64,000 nt of DNA from an uncultured Collinsella sp. (GTDB lineage Bacteria; Actinomycetota; Coriobacteriia; Coriobacteriales; Coriobacteriaceae), in contig CATYZI010000003.1 of assembly GCA_958415625.1 (NCBI GenBank), positions 33,780 to 97,779 of the forward strand, given 5' to 3'. The position numbers and the translations under genes are program-made. Positions 9,550 through 18,182 of the stretch are shown one piece after another (the first letter of the stretch is position 1; each line of letters opens with the position of its first letter). The notes below the pieces were generated by a model, which worked only from the letters and a program-made list of their open reading frames with translations, ran no database searches and was not told the DNA's origin.

Positions 9550-10083
9550 TCATCCATTAATAATCGAGGCAATCTCGCGCAAATCGTCGGCAAAGTAGAT
9601 GCCGTGCTGGCGCTGCGGGCTCGAAAGTCCTTTATCAATCATGTGCTCGAGCAGCGCCTTAAGATCGTTGTAGTAGCCCCCGAGGTTGCACAGGATGCAC
9701 GGCGCACTCAAGTGCCCCAACGACACGGCGGACATGACCTCGGCAATCTCCTCGAGCGTGCCCGTACCGCCCGGGAAAGCGATGAACGCGTCGCCGAGCT
9801 CGATCATCTTGGCCTTACGCTCGGCCATGTCACTCGTCACGATGAGGTCGTCAATACCGTCGTGTTGAAACTCTGCCTCGATAAAAAAGCTCGGCTCAAC
9901 ACCCGTCACGTGTCCACCCGCCTCGAGCACGCTATCGGCAAGCGCGCCCATCAGGCCCGACTTGGAGCCGCCGTATACCAGCGCGTGGCCGTTGGAGCCA
10001 ATCCACGTGCCGAGCTCTCGCACTGCAGGCAGAAACGCCGGGTCGTTGCCGACGCTCGCGCCCAGGTACACCGTGATGTTCAT
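9550..10083 (-). CDS. LOG-family protein (TIGR00730-like Rossmann fold)
   Basis: The 177-residue protein has the LOG family pattern: VYLGASVGND near the N-terminus, YGGSKSGLMGALADS, and the signature PGGTGTLEEI for nucleotide/phosphoribose hydrolysis. Such proteins release cytokinin-like bases from their 5'-monophosphates in plants; the bacterial role is probably nucleotide phosphoribohydrolase. I chose ATG 10083, with GAGGGGGA six bases upstream. A TTG two codons earlier is possible but badly spaced. Often misannotated as lysine decarboxylase. Confidence 0.9.
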   Translation of the reverse strand: MNITVYLGASVGNDPAFLPAVRELGTWIGSNGHALVYGGSKSGLMGALADSVLEAGGHVTGVEPSFFIEAEFQHDGIDDLIVTSDMAERKAKMIELGDAFIAFPGGTGTLEEIAEVMSAVSLGHLSAPCILCNLGGYYNDLKALLEHMIDKGLSSPQRQHGIYFADDLREIASIING

Positions 10084-10119
10084 ATGCAATCCCCCTCGTC
10101 GTGACGCGCGGCACCCGTT

Positions 10120-10545
10120 CTATCGTTGCCGGCGACGGTACTCGCGCACGCGGCGCGACAGGTCAGCGAGCTCGTCACGATCGAGCTCTTCCAAATGCTC
10201 AAGATCGTCCATAAAGCGCGCCATGGTGTCCTTTTGGCGCATCTTGATGAGCGTATTGCAGTAGTTCACCGCCACGCCCGTGAGCATGGCGATGTAGAAG
10301 ATGCTGATGACGCTCAAAACGACAGTGATAGCGCGGGCAACCGGCGTCTCGGCCGGGATATCGCCAAAGCCGATGGTCGATACGGTTTCAAAGCTAAACC
10401 AGAGGCCGTCGCCAAACGTAAGGGTCGTGGGCTCGGACAGCCAGACGGCCGTCGAGCACAGCAGATAGAAGACGAGAAACAGGCCCGTGATGCGCGCAAA
10501 GCCAGCCTGGCGCAAAACATCGGCAAGCGTCCTCAACTTGTTCAT
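10120..10545 (-). CDS. Two-TM potassium channel
   Basis: A 141-residue protein with two transmembrane helices around a pore loop that carries the K+ selectivity filter TIGFGD, within WFSFETVSTIGFGDIPAET. The C-terminal third is charged and helical (DDLEHLEELDRDELADLSRR), probably a tetramerising or cytoplasmic helix. I chose the ATG at 10545 (MNKLRTL), which follows AAAAGGGG. A longer frame from 10596 lacks a ribosome-binding site. It lies 36 bp downstream of nothing co-directional except the LOG gene on the same strand, so the two may be co-transcribed. Confidence 0.88.
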   Translation of the reverse strand: MNKLRTLADVLRQAGFARITGLFLVFYLLCSTAVWLSEPTTLTFGDGLWFSFETVSTIGFGDIPAETPVARAITVVLSVISIFYIAMLTGVAVNYCNTLIKMRQKDTMARFMDDLEHLEELDRDELADLSRRVREYRRRQR

Positions 10546-10605
10546 CGCGACCCCTTTTCCCAGACGCCCAATCACATTCGCTCGGTATTGTCCCACAACC
10601 GGCAG

Positions 10606-10649
10606 TTGGGGACGTTCCTTTTGTGCCGGCAGAAAGGGACTGTCCCCAA
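10606..10649. repeat. Dispersed hairpin element (GGGGAC family)
   Basis: Arms TTGGGGAC and GTCCCCAA enclose a second stem (TTCCTTT against AAAGGGA) and an 8-base loop. The same GGGGAC/GTCCC core recurs at 17495, 19764 and in the 31-bp palindromes, which suggests a family of intergenic hairpins. Confidence 0.6.
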
Positions 10650-10743
10650 GTGCCGGGCGGGACCGTTTAGCGGCTCAGCTGCCGACTAAGCATGCTGAGC
10701 TGGTATCCTTATGCGAAACTGTCTCAACTCGATAGGATTTCAT

Positions 10744-13548
10744 GTGAAACCTTCCGCCGTCCTTCGTTTGGCTCTATATCGCACCCTAGCCGTCGCGGTT
10801 GCCGTACTCACCGTACTGAGCGCCGTCATGCCTGCCCCCGCCTTTGCCGCCGACTCCGACCAGCAGGTCAAGACGGTCCGCGTTGGCTGGCTCGTCAACA
10901 ACAAAGGCTTCCAGGAAGGCACGCCGGGCGAGCGCCTCTCGGGATGGGGCTACGAGTACCTCCAGACCCTCTCGTATTACACAAAGGGCTGGCAATACGA
11001 ATACGTTAGCGGCACCTTCTCCGAGCTTATGGACATGCTCGAGGCGGGCGAAATCGACCTCATGCCCAACATCTCGTATTCGGCAGAGCGCGAGCAGAAG
11101 CTGCTCTTTTCCTCGAACCCCGAGGGCACCGAGCGCTACTACATCTACGCCAGGCCCGATCGCGACGACCTTGCCAAAGGCGACCCCCAGGCGCTCCAAG
11201 GCCTTACCATCGGCTGCAACGCCGGCGTTATGCAAACTATCGTCGGCCAGCAGTGGCTCGCCGACGAAGGCGTTACCTGCACCTATAAAGAAATCGACAC
11301 CGGCAGCGCCCTCTTTGAGGCGCTTGCAGACGGCGAGGTCGACGCCGTCATCATGAACGACACCATTTCGTCGCCCGATGCGTCACCCATGTTCTACGTA
11401 GGCTCGAGCGACTACTATTTTGCCGTTCCCAAAAGCCGCCCTGATCTGATGAACGACATCAACGCCGCCATGACGGCAATCGCCCGCGTCAACCCGCGCT
11501 ATAACGACGAAGTCAAATCGAGCTACTCGGCCCAAAACAGCGGCTCATCATCGCTCGCCGGCACCGAGACCTCCTGGCTCAAAGCAAACGGCAACACCAT
11601 CACGATTGGCTATCTTAAAAACCAACTTCCCTATTGCACGCAAAATGACGACGGCGAGATGGAAGGGTCGCTCGCCTCGCTTGCAACGACGCTGCACGAC
11701 AAGTTTGGCATTACGGTTAAAACGGTCGCGATCTCAAATAACCAGCAAATGCTCAAAGCCCTTTCCAACGGAACCATCGATGTCGCCCTGCCTCTGTTTC
11801 GCGACTACTGGCTTGCCGAACAGAAAGGGGTCATTCAGTCAAACCCGATGGGAACGGTTTCCCTAACCGCCATTCACAGCAGCAACAACCCGAACAGCGA
11901 CCTTAAGAAAATCGCTTGTACACAGGACGCGATCGTCAACCATTCTGCGCTCGAGAGCCTCTTCCCCGACGCAACGATCACCGATTATCCGAATGGCAAC
12001 GAGGCGCTCGAAGCCCTCAATAAGGGGGAGGCTAGTTGCATCATTGTCCCCAGCACGCGCCTGAAAACCATCCGCGACACCTACAACATCGAGGATTTCC
12101 AAACACAGGAGCTCACCGGCACGGCACAGCTATCGTGTTTGATTTCGCGCGGCAAGCCCGAGCTGTTGGGAATCATCAATAAGGGCATCGTCAATGCCGG
12201 CGAATCGCTCTCTGCAAGCAGTTATTCCCCCACATCGTACTCGGCGCAAGAATCGGATGCGTTCCGACTTCTCTACCGCAACCGCATCGTCATTGCGGCA
12301 GTCGTCATCTGCATTTTGCTCACCGGCATCGTCATCCTTGTCTGGTCGCTTTACCGCGCACAGGAGGAACGGCAGAAAGCCGATGCCGCCAACGCCGCCA
12401 AAACCGCTTTCCTCACGCGCATGAGCCACGACATCCGCACGCCGCTCAACGGCATCCTGGGCCTCATCGAAATTGAGGAATTGAGAGAAGGCGACATGCA
12501 GGTCGCCCGCGAAAGCCGCGCCAAGGCGCGCGTTGCCGCCAATCACCTGCTGTCACTGATTAACGACATCCTCGAGATGGGCAGGATCGAGGAGCGCAAA
12601 GTGACGCTCGAGCACGAATCATTCAACCTTAAAGAGCTGTGCGACAATGCGCTCGTACTGTGCAAGCTCCGCGCATCGGACCGCGGCATAACCATGCTCG
12701 ACACCAGCGAGCCCTACGCTGTCGACCAATATATGATCGGCAGCCCCACCCATATTCGGCAGATCCTTGTCAACCTGCTCGACAACAGCATCAAGTACAA
12801 CAAGCACGGAGGCACCGTCACGTTCTCATCGACCATCAAACCGGTCGACGACGAGCACGCCGTGTTTTGCTTTAGCGTCTCGGATACCGGCATTGGTATG
12901 ACATCCGAGTTTTTGGCACACATTTACGAGCCGTTTGCCCAGGAAGGCGACGATGCGCGCAGCAAGTTCCAAGGAACCGGCATTGGCATGTCTATCGTCA
13001 AATCGCTCATCGATATGATGGGCGGCACGATTGAGATTTCGAGTGAAGTTGGCGTGGGAAGTACGTTTAACGTCCAGATTCCGCTCGAGATCGACAAGAA
13101 CCCTCAGGCAAAAGAACGTACGGATAAGCAGGAAACCAGTTGCTCGCTTGCCGGCATGAACGTTCTTTTGGCAGAAGATAACGAGCTCAATGCCGAGATT
13201 GCCCAGGCCCTGCTCGAAAGCGAAGGCATCGTCGTAACGCGGGCCGCCGACGGCAACGAAGCGGTCGACCTATACGTTGGTCATCCCGCTGGCAGCTTCG
13301 ATGCGATCCTGATGGACATTATGATGCCGGGTATGGATGGCTACGAGGCAACCCGCGCGATTCGCCTGAGCGAGAAGGCCGATGCGGCCGACATCCCCAT
13401 CATCGCGCTCACCGCCAACGCCTTTGCCGAAGACGCCAAGGCGGCACACGACGCCGGCATGAACGCCCATCTGCCCAAACCGCTCGACTTTAGCAAGCTC
13501 AAAAACATACTCGCCTGTATCAAGAAAAACGGGGCTGTTTCGCTATAG
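10744..13548 (+). CDS. Hybrid sensor histidine kinase with two periplasmic solute-binding domains (BvgS-like)
   Basis: A 934-residue hybrid kinase. Order: signal anchor (residues 1-35, ending PAPAFA); two SBP_bac_3-like domains (about 40-270 and 280-500, the second starting TITIGYLKNQLPY); a transmembrane helix at about 520-540; HisKA with His562 in MSHDIRTPLNG; HATPase (NLLDNSIKYN, DTGIGM, GTGIGMSIVK); and a receiver with Asp858 in LMDIMMPG. The layout is that of BvgS/EvgS, without Hpt. I prefer GTG 10744, after AGGA, because it gives a normal signal peptide; ATG 10711 would add 11 residues. No dedicated response regulator is adjacent. Confidence 0.92.
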   Translation: MKPSAVLRLALYRTLAVAVAVLTVLSAVMPAPAFAADSDQQVKTVRVGWLVNNKGFQEGTPGERLSGWGYEYLQTLSYYTKGWQYEYVSGTFSELMDMLEAGEIDLMPNISYSAEREQKLLFSSNPEGTERYYIYARPDRDDLAKGDPQALQGLTIGCNAGVMQTIVGQQWLADEGVTCTYKEIDTGSALFEALADGEVDAVIMNDTISSPDASPMFYVGSSDYYFAVPKSRPDLMNDINAAMTAIARVNPRYNDEVKSSYSAQNSGSSSLAGTETSWLKANGNTITIGYLKNQLPYCTQNDDGEMEGSLASLATTLHDKFGITVKTVAISNNQQMLKALSNGTIDVALPLFRDYWLAEQKGVIQSNPMGTVSLTAIHSSNNPNSDLKKIACTQDAIVNHSALESLFPDATITDYPNGNEALEALNKGEASCIIVPSTRLKTIRDTYNIEDFQTQELTGTAQLSCLISRGKPELLGIINKGIVNAGESLSASSYSPTSYSAQESDAFRLLYRNRIVIAAVVICILLTGIVILVWSLYRAQEERQKADAANAAKTAFLTRMSHDIRTPLNGILGLIEIEELREGDMQVARESRAKARVAANHLLSLINDILEMGRIEERKVTLEHESFNLKELCDNALVLCKLRASDRGITMLDTSEPYAVDQYMIGSPTHIRQILVNLLDNSIKYNKHGGTVTFSSTIKPVDDEHAVFCFSVSDTGIGMTSEFLAHIYEPFAQEGDDARSKFQGTGIGMSIVKSLIDMMGGTIEISSEVGVGSTFNVQIPLEIDKNPQAKERTDKQETSCSLAGMNVLLAEDNELNAEIAQALLESEGIVVTRAADGNEAVDLYVGHPAGSFDAILMDIMMPGMDGYEATRAIRLSEKADAADIPIIALTANAFAEDAKAAHDAGMNAHLPKPLDFSKLKNILACIKKNGAVSL

Positions 13549-13589
13549 TTTGTGCTCAACCACCATGCGCAGTAGAAAGGAAGCCAACG

Positions 13590-14069
13590 ATGTTTAGGCC
13601 CTTACGTCGAAAGAAACGCGCCATCACCGACGAGGAAGCGCGCGAACTGCTCGCTACCTGCAAGCGCGGCGTCCTTGCCGTCAACGGCGATGATGGCTAC
13701 CCCTATGCCATTCCCGTCAACTACTTCTTTGACACCGAGCACGACAAGATTTATTTCCATGGCGCCAAGGCTGGCCACAAGGTCGATTCACTCAGGCGTG
13801 ATGACAAAGTCTGCTTTACCGTTTACGGCAACGAGTGGTACAAGGACGATGACTGGGCTCCCTATGTTATGAGTACCGTGGTCTTTGGCCGTTGCCGTCT
13901 GGTAGATGAGGCCCCCGCGTTTATCGAGGACAAAGTCCGCCAGCTCGCGCTTAAGTATTACCCTTCCGCCGAAGAAGTCGAGGAGGAAATCGCCAAAGAC
14001 ATCAAGGGCGTCCAACTCTACGAGATTTCGATTGAGCATCTTTGCGGCAAGCAGATCCATGAAAAGTAG
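13590..14069 (+). CDS. Pyridoxamine 5'-phosphate oxidase-like flavoprotein (NimA-type)
   Basis: A 159-residue protein of the split-barrel FMN-binding fold. The pattern CKRGVLAVNGDDGYPYAIPV is followed by FHGAKAGHKVDSLRRDDKVCFTV, and matches the NimA/PNPOx-like group common in anaerobes, related to nitroimidazole resistance proteins. The His in FHGAKAGHK is the usual flavin or haem contact. The start ATG follows AGAAAGGAAG. It begins 41 bp after the hybrid kinase on the same strand. The physiological substrate is unknown; reduction of nitro or heterocyclic compounds is only a family suggestion. Confidence 0.87.
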   Translation: MFRPLRRKKRAITDEEARELLATCKRGVLAVNGDDGYPYAIPVNYFFDTEHDKIYFHGAKAGHKVDSLRRDDKVCFTVYGNEWYKDDDWAPYVMSTVVFGRCRLVDEAPAFIEDKVRQLALKYYPSAEEVEEEIAKDIKGVQLYEISIEHLCGKQIHEK

Positions 14070-14102
14070 CGAATGCGGAAAACGCGCTCGCTACCCTCTG
14101 CG

Positions 14103-14143
14103 CCCCATGCGCCCACGCATTTTGACGGCGTGGGCGCATGGGG
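14103..14143. terminator. Strong hairpin between convergent genes
   Basis: A perfect 16-bp stem (CCCCATGCGCCCACGC and its complement) with a 9-base loop. It lies between the flavoprotein gene and patB, which converge. There is no T-run. Confidence 0.6.
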
Positions 14144-14165
14144 CAGCGCTCGAATCGAGCGCCCC

Positions 14166-15377
14166 CTATACCCCAAAAACGTAGCGGTCCAGGCGCTCAC
14201 ACGCCTCCTTTACCCGCGAAAGCGGCAGTGCCAGATTCACGCGGATGTGACAGGGCCCGTGGAACGGGCGGCCGTCCTGATACCCCACGCCCACACGCGC
14301 GCCTCCGTCGAGCAGCCACTGAATATTGCGGCCATGTTCGCGGCACCACTCGGTGCAGTCCAGGAACACCATGTACGTGCCCTGCGGGCGCGAATAGGAC
14401 ACGCCCTTAAAATGCTCGTCCACGTAATCGCAGAAGTAGTCAATGTTGCCCTGGATGACCTGATTGAGCTCATCGACCCACTCGTAGCCCTGCGGCTGGT
14501 AGGCGCCGATAAGCGCATGCATCGAAAGGACGTTCATCTCGTTGTAGTGGGTCTTGTTGGACACGGCGCTCACGCGGTCGCGCAGCGTCTCGTTATAGAT
14601 GATGTGGTAGCTGCCGACCAGGCCCGCCAGGTTGAACGTCTTACTGGGCGCATAGAGGGCAACCGTGCGCATGCGGGCATCCTCGCTCACCGACTGCGTC
14701 GGGATATGCTTGTGGCCCGGCAGGATGATATCGGACCAAATCTCATCCGAGATCACCACGCAATCGTGCTGGCGATAGATGTCCATGGCACGTTCGACCT
14801 CGTCGCGCTCCCATACTCGGCCGCAGGGATTGTGCGGCGAGCAGAACACCGCGGCATGGATGTGGTTTTGGGCGAGCTTGCGCCCCATGTCCTCAAAGTC
14901 CATACGCCACACGCCTTGGTCGTCGAGCTTAAGCGGGCTGTGGACAATGCGATAGCCCGCGGCTTCGATAGACTTGGTAAAGCCGATGTAGGTGGGGCTG
15001 TGGACCAGCACCGCATCGCCCGGCTGGACATACGCGCGCAGGGTCGATACGATGCCGCCCAGCACGCCGTTCTCGTAGCCGATATGCTCCGGGCACAGGC
15101 CCTTAACGCCGTTGCGGCGGCTCTGCCATTCGATGATGCGGTCGAAGTACTCGTCGCGCGGATTGAAATAGCCAAACATGGGGTGCTGGACGCGCTGAAT
15201 GATGTGCTCCTGGACCGTGGGCACCGTGGCAAAGTTCATGTCCGCCACCCACATGGGAATGCGGTCGAAGCCCTCGTCGGGTGCGCTCGGAGCCATGCCG
15301 GGGATCTCGCCCCAGGAGTCAACGGCGATGGCGTCCATGCCGTGGCGGTCGATAAGCGAGCTAAAGTCGTATTTCAT
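14166..15377 (-). CDS. MalY/PatB-family PLP-dependent aminotransferase (C-S lyase)
   Basis: A 403-residue fold-type I PLP enzyme. N-terminal WVADMNFATVP and the FGYFNPRDEYFDRIIEWQ segment are typical of MalY/PatB cystathionine beta-lyases. PLP contacts: CSPHNPCGRVW (Asn), SDEIWSDI (Asp, Tyr replaced by Trp) and the Schiff-base Lys in APSKTFNLAG. It probably splits L-cystathionine or cysteine conjugates into pyruvate, ammonia and a thiol. The start ATG is preceded by GGGAGCTC-like bases. The gene stands alone between hairpins, so a single-gene transcript is likely. Confidence 0.92.
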   Translation of the reverse strand: MKYDFSSLIDRHGMDAIAVDSWGEIPGMAPSAPDEGFDRIPMWVADMNFATVPTVQEHIIQRVQHPMFGYFNPRDEYFDRIIEWQSRRNGVKGLCPEHIGYENGVLGGIVSTLRAYVQPGDAVLVHSPTYIGFTKSIEAAGYRIVHSPLKLDDQGVWRMDFEDMGRKLAQNHIHAAVFCSPHNPCGRVWERDEVERAMDIYRQHDCVVISDEIWSDIILPGHKHIPTQSVSEDARMRTVALYAPSKTFNLAGLVGSYHIIYNETLRDRVSAVSNKTHYNEMNVLSMHALIGAYQPQGYEWVDELNQVIQGNIDYFCDYVDEHFKGVSYSRPQGTYMVFLDCTEWCREHGRNIQWLLDGGARVGVGYQDGRPFHGPCHIRVNLALPLSRVKEACERLDRYVFGV

Positions 15378-15489
15378 GCTGAGCTCCCGTGCAAAGCGGA
15401 TTGTTTCGGTAGGCGTTATTGTCCACCAGCGCGGGCGGTTTTTGCACAGGGTTTGGCGTTGAATTTAGCAGATGCGGACGTGCGGCCGG

Positions 15490-16227
15490 CTAGTCTTGCG
15501 CATCGTTGACGGCGGTTACCGTCAGCCTGGTTCCGTCAACCGTAAACGATATGTCGAGCCCGGCGTAGGCCAGATGGTACACGCGGTTTGGCTCGTGCTT
15601 GCTGCCCGCGCGGCGCGGATCTTGGCGAAGGACCTCGACCAAGCCGGGGAGCTTTGCGGGCGGGATCATCTCCTGCAGCGCTTGCGGAAACTCGATGTCG
15701 AGCTCTTGCCACGGCGCGTCCTCAATCCAGCCGCCGGTCGCGTCCGGGTGACAGTCTGCAAACGGAATGTAGGGCTTGATATCGTAGATGGGCGTGCCGT
15801 CGCGCAGGTCGGCCCCCAACACATGGATGATAGGGCCGTCGTCGGTAAGCTCGACACGATCGAGTTTGACGCAGGTAAGACCGATGGGATTGGGGCGAAA
15901 CGGACTGCGCGTGGCAAACACGCCCACGCGCTCTGCTCCACCCAGGCGCGGCGGACGCACGGTCTTCGACCACTTGGCGTTGGCGCCGGACCTGTCCTGC
16001 GTCTCGGCATCGGCGGCGATATCCTCCGCCGTGCCGCCGGGCGTTCCGTTTTCAAAGCGCCAGAGCAGCCATAGATGAGAGAAGGAGTCCAGGCCCTCAA
16101 CCGCTGCGTTGGAGGCAAATTCCGGCTCAAAGACGATGCGTCCCTGCAGATGGGGCGCCAAAAAGCTGTTGCGCGGGATGCCGAACTTCTGCGGCAGGTC
16201 GGTATGTATGTGTGCAATAGGTTCCAT
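15490..16227 (-). CDS. trmO: tRNA (N6-threonylcarbamoyladenosine-37) methyltransferase TrmO/TsaA
   Basis: Uses S-adenosylmethionine to N6-methylate t6A37 of some tRNAs. The 245-residue protein has the TsaA beta-barrel motifs: MEPIAHIHTD at the start, FGIPRNS, ATRSPFRPNPIGLTCVKL (the family signature, near residue 95) and LRDGTPIYDIKPYIPFAD. The C-terminal part (QALQEMIPPAKLPGLVEVL to RVYHLAY) is the usual dimer extension. The start is uncertain: MEPIAH at 16227 aligns with family N-termini, and an ATG three codons earlier is also possible. No clear ribosome-binding site precedes either. Confidence 0.93.
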   Translation of the reverse strand: MEPIAHIHTDLPQKFGIPRNSFLAPHLQGRIVFEPEFASNAAVEGLDSFSHLWLLWRFENGTPGGTAEDIAADAETQDRSGANAKWSKTVRPPRLGGAERVGVFATRSPFRPNPIGLTCVKLDRVELTDDGPIIHVLGADLRDGTPIYDIKPYIPFADCHPDATGGWIEDAPWQELDIEFPQALQEMIPPAKLPGLVEVLRQDPRRAGSKHEPNRVYHLAYAGLDISFTVDGTRLTVTAVNDAQD

Positions 16228-16367
16228 GCCGGTCATTGTACGGCACAGACGCGCGGGCAACAGGCCGCGATTGCCCGTCATCGCCATCTGCATGCAACTA
16301 ACGGTTGCTTGGAAGGGTGCCGACCGCCGCGTATGCTTAAACCAACAAGCAGCAGAAAGGAGCCGTT

Positions 16368-17195
16368 ATGGCCTTTGCAGAAAAACTCATCGCCGTCCGT
16401 CGCGCCAACAATCTCACCCAAGAGCAGCTCGCCGCCGAGCTCTACGTCACGCGCCAGGCCGTGAGCCGCTGGGAGCGCGGCGAAGTCACCCCGGGCATCG
16501 ACATGATGAAGCTTATCGCCGCCGTAACTGGAGAGCCGCTGTCCCACCTGCTCGAAATGCCCGAGCACTATTGCCAGAGCTGCGGCATGATACTCACGCC
16601 CGATGACTGCGGCACCGATGCTCACGGCGCCACGACCGACCATTACTGCAAGTGGTGCTACGACCACGGCAAGTACACCTACGAGACCACAATGGAGGCG
16701 ATGATCGAGGACTGCGCTCCGCGTCTGGCGCAAAACACCGGCATGTCGCTCGACGAAGCCGTCTCGCTCATGGGCGCCGTCCTGCCGCAACTGGAACGCT
16801 GGCGCACCGTGCAGGAAAACGAGGAGCGCTACGGTGCCGAGGCGCGGGCGCGCTATGGCGACGAGGCCGTCGATGCAGCAAACGAGGCTCTGCTGGACAT
16901 GGACCCCGAGACATGGAACGACATGAAGGAACTTGAACGAGCTATTCTGGGCCAGCTCTCGATCGCCATGGGCGACGACGAACCGGATGGAAGCGAGGCG
17001 CGCAAGCTTGTCGCAATGCACCGTCGATGGATAGCTCTCAACTGGGGCAGCGAGCCCCAAGACGAGGCATACCTGGGGCTCGCCCACGGCTACCTCGCCG
17101 ACCAGCGCTTTGTTGACTACTACGACAAGCCCTGCGGCACCGGAGCCACGGCGTTTCTGGTCCAGGCAATCGAGTCATCGCTGACTCGCGCATAG
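16368..17195 (+). CDS. XRE-type regulator with zinc ribbon and TipAS-like domain
   Basis: A 275-residue three-part protein. An XRE helix-turn-helix covers residues 1-60 (NLTQEQLAAELYVTRQAVSR). A small zinc-ribbon follows, with Cys69/Cys72 and Cys94/Cys97 as the likely zinc ligands. The remaining about 170 residues resemble the TipAS ligand domain: ARARYGDEAVDAANEAL, a central helix LERAILGQLSIAMG, and the end motif ALNWGSEPQDEAYLGLAHG plus FVDYYDK. TipAS normally sits behind a MerR domain and binds thiopeptide-like drugs. Here it is joined to XRE, so a drug-sensing repressor is a reasonable inference. The start follows AAAGGAG. Confidence 0.85.
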   Translation: MAFAEKLIAVRRANNLTQEQLAAELYVTRQAVSRWERGEVTPGIDMMKLIAAVTGEPLSHLLEMPEHYCQSCGMILTPDDCGTDAHGATTDHYCKWCYDHGKYTYETTMEAMIEDCAPRLAQNTGMSLDEAVSLMGAVLPQLERWRTVQENEERYGAEARARYGDEAVDAANEALLDMDPETWNDMKELERAILGQLSIAMGDDEPDGSEARKLVAMHRRWIALNWGSEPQDEAYLGLAHGYLADQRFVDYYDKPCGTGATAFLVQAIESSLTRA

Positions 17196-17246
17196 ACCGC
17201 GGCGGCATTGGGTATCTCAATCGAAACCTCAACCGATTGGAGACCC

Positions 17247-17492
17247 ATGGCTACTGATCACAAGCTCGAGCTGTACGTTATGACCGGCTGCCCGTATTGC
17301 ATTAAGGTCAAGCGCTTCCTGGCCGATAACGGTGTGACCATCCCCGAGCGCAACATCTCGACCGACCCCGATGCCGAGCAGACGCTCATCGCCGTCGGCG
17401 GAAAGCGCCAGGTTCCTTGCCTATTCATCGACGGAAAGCCGCTTTACGAATCGAGCGACATCATCGCATGGGTACAGGAGCACCTGCTCTAG
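17247..17492 (+). CDS. Glutaredoxin-like protein
   Basis: An 81-residue thioredoxin-fold protein with the redox motif CPYC (in MTGCPYCIKVKRFL), the cis-proline segment GGKRQVPCLF and the end ESSDIIAWVQEHL. It reduces disulfides or mixed disulfides in the cytoplasm. I chose the ATG at 17247 because TTGGAG lies six bases upstream; the longer frame from 17208 starts before the upstream spacer. It stands downstream of the XRE regulator with a 51-bp gap, so it may be co-transcribed. Confidence 0.92.
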   Translation: MATDHKLELYVMTGCPYCIKVKRFLADNGVTIPERNISTDPDAEQTLIAVGGKRQVPCLFIDGKPLYESSDIIAWVQEHLL

Positions 17493-17494
17493 CA

Positions 17495-17519
17495 CTCATT
17501 GGGGACGTACTTAAATGAG
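17495..17519. repeat. Dispersed repeat CATTGGGGACGT-family, copy 1
   Basis: CTCATT at the left and AATGAG at the right frame GGGGACGTACTTA. A second, longer copy at 19764-19815 has the same core with GGGGACGTTCTTT. The two copies flank the accessory pocket at 17.6-19.7 kb. Confidence 0.6.
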
Positions 17520-17777
17520 TAGATAGGGATTCACTTTCTCAACTATATAGAACATGCGTTTGCTTTTATGCTATACTCGCTTCAAGGCATGAGGCTGGTC
17601 GAGAGCTCCTGCGGAGGTCCCCAATGACACGCTGGAGCGAGCTCGGTAAGTAAGATCGGTGGTTACCGCACTCGTCCATCTCAGACAGGCTGCGCTCCTG
17701 TTCGTCGTCGCCATCAAAGAACGGCACTCACAACCAAACGTTTCCGTTATCCGTGAGTCACACAGGAGTGCATCGTT
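17520..17777. other. Intergenic stretch with possible 9-codon leader
   Basis: Holds ATG 17624-17653 (peptide MTRWSELGK) preceded by GCGGAGGT with 7-bp spacing. It may be a leader peptide or the remnant of a deleted gene start. No other ORF or structure was recognised. Confidence 0.25.
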
Positions 17778-18182
17778 ATGGCAAAAAAGATTCCAACCTT
17801 TACGTCCGACACCGTATCAAGCACCTGTTCAGATATCAGCAGGATCGTTGAAGCCAAGAACCTCAATCAAAAGAGCATCGATCATGGGACTTCGCTGGAG
17901 GGGGCATTGCTCATCGGGCGTCGTCTCGAACAAGAAACTGCCGGATATTCAATTTCCAACCTCAAAGGACTGCTCTCCCCTGTCGGCAGCCATCTGCACA
18001 AGCGCTTTGGTCCCCGCGTGGGACAATCCTATCTCACGCGCTGTATTAAGCTCGCTCGCGCGGTACCCAAGGGCGTGCCTTTTCGGTCAGAGCTTGGCCT
18101 AGCTCACTATGAGTCACTCGCTCGCGTCGCAAACGAGAACCTGCGCCTAGAGCTCATGAACGTCGCGGCAGACAACAAGTGA
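17778..18182 (+). CDS. Small protein resembling the N-terminal domain of DUF1016 (YhcG-like) nucleases
   Basis: A 134-residue frame starting at ATG 17778 after ACAGGAG. The middle (YSISNLKGLLSPVGSHLHKR then YLTRCIKLARAVP, ending HYESLARVANENLRLE) recalls the winged-helix N-terminal half of YhcG-type PD-(D/E)xK proteins, in which a SNLR-like motif and a HY-x-x-L motif occur. The match is weak and I cannot see the nuclease half. Oddly, its TGA is followed by 86 sense codons in the same frame leading straight into the next gene (18183-19064), with no ATG, GTG or TTG between. It may be a truncated gene or the 5' part of one interrupted gene. Confidence 0.5.
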   Translation: MAKKIPTFTSDTVSSTCSDISRIVEAKNLNQKSIDHGTSLEGALLIGRRLEQETAGYSISNLKGLLSPVGSHLHKRFGPRVGQSYLTRCIKLARAVPKGVPFRSELGLAHYESLARVANENLRLELMNVAADNK

